Shown here piece by piece: positions 60,552-64,000 of a stretch of DNA of 64,000 bases. The translations under genes and the position numbers were made by a program. Below the pieces are notes generated by a model. The model was not told where the DNA came from, made no database searches, and saw only the letters and a list, made by a program, of their open reading frames with translations. Origin of the DNA: Endozoicomonas_A sp049275935 (lineage in GTDB: Bacteria > Pseudomonadota > Gammaproteobacteria > Pseudomonadales > Endozoicomonadaceae); NCBI RefSeq assembly GCF_049275935.1, contig NZ_CP184830.1, positions 4,092,001 to 4,156,000 of the forward strand, given 5' to 3'. Position 1 is the first letter of the stretch; every line of letters starts with the position of its first letter.

Positions 60552-61421
60552 ATGAACTCTCAAAAAGCAGCGGGCACTCTATTAGATATAAGCCACATCG
60601 ACATGGTGTTTGATACACCAAAAGGACCTTTCACGGCACTCAAAGGCGTGGACCTGAAGATCAGTAAAGGAGAATTTGTTTCGCTGATTGGTCATTCGGG
60701 GTGTGGTAAGTCAACCGTATTGAACATTGTTGCCGGGCTTTACCAGGCCACTACCGGGGGTGTAGTCCTTAACGGTAAGGAGGTCAGGGAACCGGGACCG
60801 GAAAGAGCCGTGGTGTTCCAGAATCATTCTCTGCTGCCCTGGCTGACAGCCTATCAGAACGTTGAGCTGGCGGTTAAGCAGGTATTTGGACGCTCAAAAA
60901 GCAAGTCTGAAACAAAAGAATGGATAGAGCACAACCTGGAATTGGTGCACATGGAGCATGCCATGCACAAGCGACCTGATGAAATTTCCGGAGGTATGAA
61001 GCAGCGTGTCGGCATTGCCAGGGCACTCTCCATGCAGCCGGAAATTTTGTTGATGGATGAACCTTTCGGTGCTCTTGATGCTCTGACCCGGGCTCATATG
61101 CAGGACTCTTTGATGGAGATCCAGCAGGAGCTGAATAACACCGTCATCATGATTACCCATGATGTGGATGAAGCCGTACTGCTCTCGGATCGCATCGTCA
61201 TGATGACCAATGGGCCAGAAGCCACTATTGGCGAAATTCTTGACATCAATCTGGAACGTCCCAGAGATCGTCTGGCTCTGGCAGAAGACCTTGAGTATAC
61301 CCGCCTGCGCTCTGAAGTATTGAAGTTCCTCTATGAGAAACAGCGCAAGGTGGAAAACATCAGCAAGCATAAAAAGAAAAAAGAAGCTTCCAGCAGTAAG
61401 GAAAGCTTTCAGGCCGCGTAG
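60552..61421 (+). CDS. nrtD: Nitrate ABC transporter ATP-binding protein (NrtD-like)
   Basis: 289 residues from the ATG at 60552, with GGAGGTGA upstream; the in-frame GTG at 60543 is part of that ribosome-binding site. Motifs: Walker A GHSGCGKST, signature ISGGMKQR, Walker B ILLMDEPFGALD, and the switch His in ITHDVDEA. A Lys-rich tail ends the protein. There is one ATPase gene only, unlike cyanobacterial operons with NrtC and NrtD. Confidence 0.92.
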   Translation: MNSQKAAGTLLDISHIDMVFDTPKGPFTALKGVDLKISKGEFVSLIGHSGCGKSTVLNIVAGLYQATTGGVVLNGKEVREPGPERAVVFQNHSLLPWLTAYQNVELAVKQVFGRSKSKSETKEWIEHNLELVHMEHAMHKRPDEISGGMKQRVGIARALSMQPEILLMDEPFGALDALTRAHMQDSLMEIQQELNNTVIMITHDVDEAVLLSDRIVMMTNGPEATIGEILDINLERPRDRLALAEDLEYTRLRSEVLKFLYEKQRKVENISKHKKKKEASSSKESFQAA

Positions 61422-61549
61422 TATCCGGGGGGATATAACGCAGCTCAATCAACAATAACAACAATAAATCAGCAATGAGCGAGAAAAATAATTTTTTGTC
61501 GTCCATGCGATAAAAGGCTTTTCACAACAAAAAAACGGAGTTTAAGTCC
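61422..61549. other. Intergenic region between nrtD and porin gene
   Basis: 128 bases, AT-rich. No terminator is evident, so the porin may be cotranscribed; GGAG lies about 9 bases before its TTG. Confidence 0.4.
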
Positions 61550-62761
61550 TTGAAACACACAAAGGTAACATTACTGGCAGCGGCTATTGCGGGGGCAGCT
61601 GCTGTCTCAACAACTCAGGTTCAGGCTGACGAATTTATAGAAGCGCTTACCGGCGGAGAGGCGTATGGTGACTTCAGGCTCAGATACGAAACGGTTGATC
61701 AGGACAATACCCTGAAAGATGGCAAAGCACTGACCCTTCGCTCTCGACTGGGATACAAGACAGGGGATTACTACGGTTTCTCTGGCCTTTTGGAATTTGA
61801 AGATTCAAGGTCTATAGCGGGTATCGATGATTACAATGATGCGGTTGGCAATGGTGCTGACTATTCCGTGATTGCTGATCCGGAAGTGACCGAAGTCGAT
61901 CAGGCATTTATTCAATATAAAATGGAAGGGCTGACAGCCAAGCTCGGAAGACAGGTTATCGCTTATGATAATCAACGTTTTGTTGGGCATGTGGGCTGGC
62001 GACAGGATCGACAAACCTTTAATGCATTCAGCGCTGATTATATGCCGGTTGAAGGACTGTCACTGAAATACGCCTACATCAACAAACGCAACCGGATTTT
62101 TGCGGAAGAAAAGGATCTGAGATCCAAGGATCATTTGCTCAACGCTTCTTATGCCACACCCTTAGGAAAACTGACCGGCTATGCATACTTGCTTGAGTTG
62201 GATGATGATACCGACAACAGTCTGGATACCTACGGCGTGCGACTCTCAGGTTCCGCAGATGTCAGTGACCTGAAACTCCTCTACACCGGAGAGTTTGCCA
62301 CTCAGGAGTCCGAATCAGGCTCAGATAAATACGACGCCAATTTCTACTTTGTCGAGGGTGGAGTAGCGATATTCGGTATTACCACCAAAGTGGGTTATGA
62401 AGTACTGGGCTCCGATGATGGCAATTATGGCTTCTCGACGCCGCTTGCTACTGCTCATAAGTTCAATGGTTGGGCGGATCAGTTCCTGAGCACTCCTGCT
62501 CAGGGTCTTAAAGATCTTTATGCCACAGTTGGTGGCAAGCTTTTTGGTGGTAAGTGGTCGGTCACCTATCACGATTTTAGTGCTGATGAAGAGACCTCCA
62601 CTATTGAAGATCTGGGTAAAGAGATCGACCTGGTCTACAGCAAGAAGTTTGGGAAGCACTATAACGCGGGTGTGAAATATGCTACCTATACTGCAGGCGA
62701 TGATGCTGCTGGTAAGGTAGATACCGATAAACTCTGGTTGTGGGTGGGTTTAAGTTTCTGA
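61550..62761 (+). CDS. Outer-membrane porin-like beta-barrel protein (alginate-export/OprD-like superfamily)
   Basis: 403 residues from a TTG (AACGGAG upstream); no in-frame ATG precedes it. A Sec signal peptide ends near AQVQA-D at residue 25. The mature part is a chain of alternating amphipathic strands: GDFRLRYETVD, LTLRSRLGYKT, AFIQYKMEGLTAKLGRQ, GVRLSGSADVSDLKLLYTGEF and KLWLWVGLSF, ending in Phe as expected for BAM recognition. Cotranscription with nrtABD suggests a nitrate or small-anion pore, but only position supports this. The barrel class is inferred from its pattern, not a match. Confidence 0.75.
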   Translation: MKHTKVTLLAAAIAGAAAVSTTQVQADEFIEALTGGEAYGDFRLRYETVDQDNTLKDGKALTLRSRLGYKTGDYYGFSGLLEFEDSRSIAGIDDYNDAVGNGADYSVIADPEVTEVDQAFIQYKMEGLTAKLGRQVIAYDNQRFVGHVGWRQDRQTFNAFSADYMPVEGLSLKYAYINKRNRIFAEEKDLRSKDHLLNASYATPLGKLTGYAYLLELDDDTDNSLDTYGVRLSGSADVSDLKLLYTGEFATQESESGSDKYDANFYFVEGGVAIFGITTKVGYEVLGSDDGNYGFSTPLATAHKFNGWADQFLSTPAQGLKDLYATVGGKLFGGKWSVTYHDFSADEETSTIEDLGKEIDLVYSKKFGKHYNAGVKYATYTAGDDAAGKVDTDKLWLWVGLSF

Positions 62762-62770
62762 TAACAACGA

Positions 62771-62794
62771 AAAGGGAAGCCTGAGCTTCCCTTT
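62771..62794 (+). terminator. Intrinsic terminator after the porin gene
   Basis: AAAGGGAAGC and GCTTCCCTTT form a perfect 10-bp stem with a CTGA loop. It ends the nitrate/porin unit. Confidence 0.85.
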
Positions 62795-62854
62795 CATAAA
62801 ATAGTTATTGATCCCATATTCAATCCGGCTTAGCGGATGTCCAAAATACGATAT

Positions 62855-62990
62855 TTATCGTCTACTTACCCAATTCTCTATCTGAAGTTTTGATACTCTT
62901 TCATAGTCTTGTAAATTTTTGGTTGCCACAATAAGTCCAGACTGACCGCATACCCTGCTATCAGTGTATCTGCAGGTATAGATGTAAATG
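62855..62990 (-). pseudogene. Remnant of a VapC-like PIN-domain toxin C-terminus
   Basis: On the minus strand one frame reads HAFTSIPADTLIAGYAV, and after a one-base shift the next reads GLIVATKNLQDYERVSK...ENW followed by a stop. Together these match the C-terminal end of VapC PIN toxins (…DTLIAATA…GLxLVTRNxxDFERV…). The missing N-terminal part and a stop just upstream show a decayed gene. The antitoxin gene is not found. Confidence 0.45.
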
Positions 62991-63069
62991 CATGTGTCGA
63001 TGAGGTGCCTGATCATGTCACAGAAATGTGGGTCTGTTATTCTGATGTTACAACTCAGGAAGTTTCGCT

Positions 63070-63930
63070 ATGACTTTTCAAACGAATTCTGCTTTCAAAC
63101 CCAGAATGATAGGCGCTGTGCCTGTTCTTGAAATCGACAATCCTTTTGCCAAAGCCATGATCTCCCTGCAGGGAGGGCAGGTTTTAAGTTATCAGCCAAA
63201 AGGTCAGGAGAAGGTCCTCTGGATGAGCCCGCTAGCGGATATAGTTGAGGGAAAAGCGATTCGTGGTGGCGTGCCCATTTGCTGGCCATGGTTTGGTCCT
63301 CGACAGGAAGGAGGCCCCAATCACGGTTTTGCCCGTACAGAGCTTTGGAAATTTGAGTTGACTGACACGCTGGAGACTGGCGAGACTCGAGTTGTTTTGT
63401 CATTACCGATTGACAGTATCCCGGAATGGGATGGTAAAGCAGGCCTGACTATAGAGATTATTGTTGGCAAAACACTAAGAATCAGTCTGACCTCGAGAAA
63501 CACCGGAGCAGGAAAAGTTGAAATCAGTCAGGCGTTGCATACTTATTTCACCGTATCAAACACGGACCTGATCTGGATTGAAGGACTGGATGGCAAGCGT
63601 TACCTGGATGAGACCGACGACAGCAGAGCCTGCATTCAGGAAGGGGATGTGATCATTCAGGGTGAAGTCGACAGAACCTATATTGATGATAGCGAAGCCT
63701 GCATCCTTCACGATCCTGGTTTGGGAAGAAAAATCACCATCAAAAAATCCGGCAGCAACGGCACAGTCGTCTGGAACCCGGGACCTGTTCGGGCAGAAAA
63801 AATGCATGATGTGCCTACTTTTGATTATAAGTCTATGGTTTGTGTGGAAACGATAACGTTGCCCCAGGTTTCTGTTGGGCTGGAACCGGGGGGGAGTCAT
63901 GTTATGGTGGCTGAGATTTTTGTGGGGTGA
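63070..63930 (+). CDS. yeaD: D-hexose-6-phosphate mutarotase (YeaD family)
   Basis: 286 residues. It belongs to the YeaD branch of the aldose 1-epimerase fold: VLWMSPLADI, RGGVPICWPWFGP, NHGFART (active-site His) and HTYFTVSNTD are all typical. It interconverts alpha and beta forms of hexose 6-phosphates, probably in the cytoplasm. The ATG has AGGAAG about 9 bases upstream. The start of the region downstream (63931-64000) shows no complete gene. Confidence 0.9.
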   Translation: MTFQTNSAFKPRMIGAVPVLEIDNPFAKAMISLQGGQVLSYQPKGQEKVLWMSPLADIVEGKAIRGGVPICWPWFGPRQEGGPNHGFARTELWKFELTDTLETGETRVVLSLPIDSIPEWDGKAGLTIEIIVGKTLRISLTSRNTGAGKVEISQALHTYFTVSNTDLIWIEGLDGKRYLDETDDSRACIQEGDVIIQGEVDRTYIDDSEACILHDPGLGRKITIKKSGSNGTVVWNPGPVRAEKMHDVPTFDYKSMVCVETITLPQVSVGLEPGGSHVMVAEIFVG

Positions 63931-64000
63931 TTGGTTTTTTTGGAATGGAGCCCTCAGGTTTAGAGGGCTTGTTCGAGGCTAGTTCCAGACGTTTACGAGT

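Overview
This window reads as a chromosomal segment of a host-associated marine gammaproteobacterium of the Oceanospirillales type. Endozoicomonas is my best guess, by inference and not by database match. The housekeeping gene order ispB / rplU-rpmA-obgE-proB / rpsT / murJ-ribF-ileS-lspA-fkpB-ispH is classic for gammaproteobacteria. Between the housekeeping genes sit large genes that look made for a eukaryotic host: two SopB/IpgD-type phosphoinositide phosphatases, a very large coiled-coil protein with a helicase/SecA-like motor, a kinase-like protein with a possible OTU-like domain, and a duplicated family of AT-rich coiled proteins with a pentapeptide-like tail. No secretion apparatus is encoded here.

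Layout. 1-8.7 kb: the giant coiled-coil/motor protein, its start lying outside the window. 8.7-11.3 kb: PilZ protein, YigZ-type protein, exonuclease I. 11.3-15.0 kb: a degenerate receiver, a FixJ-type regulator and aspartase, all on the minus strand. 15.3-18.2 kb: first SopB-like phosphatase and a SlyB-like lipoprotein. 18.2-21.9 kb: a four-gene minus-strand operon (undecaprenyl-phosphate glycosyltransferase, GtrA flippase, YdjC deacetylase, ArnT-like transferase) that resembles lipid A amino-sugar modification loci. 22.4-26.9 kb: a small membrane protein, a probable Rsm/CsrB-type regulatory RNA with an upstream GacA-box-like site, a sulfurtransferase, an M14-like hydrolase, an ACT-domain protein behind a leader-peptide attenuator, and class II DAHP synthase. 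27.3-28.2 kb: three identical tRNA-Pro(UGG) genes and peptide deformylase. 28.4-36.3 kb: the kinase/OTU-like protein, TatD, a PCu(A)C copper chaperone, RF3 and the second SopB-like phosphatase. 36.5-42.2 kb: a tandem duplication of a coiled-protein gene that carried along the 3' end of ispB. 42.1-56.8 kb: the housekeeping block. 57.0-62.8 kb: a NasT-type ANTAR regulator, a two-hairpin ANTAR leader ending in a terminator, a nitrate-type ABC transporter (nrtABD-like) and a porin. 62.8-63.9 kb: a vapC-like remnant and a YeaD-type mutarotase.

How the parts work together. The clearest regulatory unit is the nitrate operon: the regulator gene lies directly upstream of an RNA leader with two hexaloop hairpins, each with A at loop position 1 and G at position 4, followed by an intrinsic terminator. 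This is the architecture expected for transcription antitermination by an ANTAR protein. The RNA candidate at 22.8 kb would connect a GacS/GacA-type system to CsrA/RsmA. All functions are deduced from the sequence and from knowledge of the families; no searches were run.
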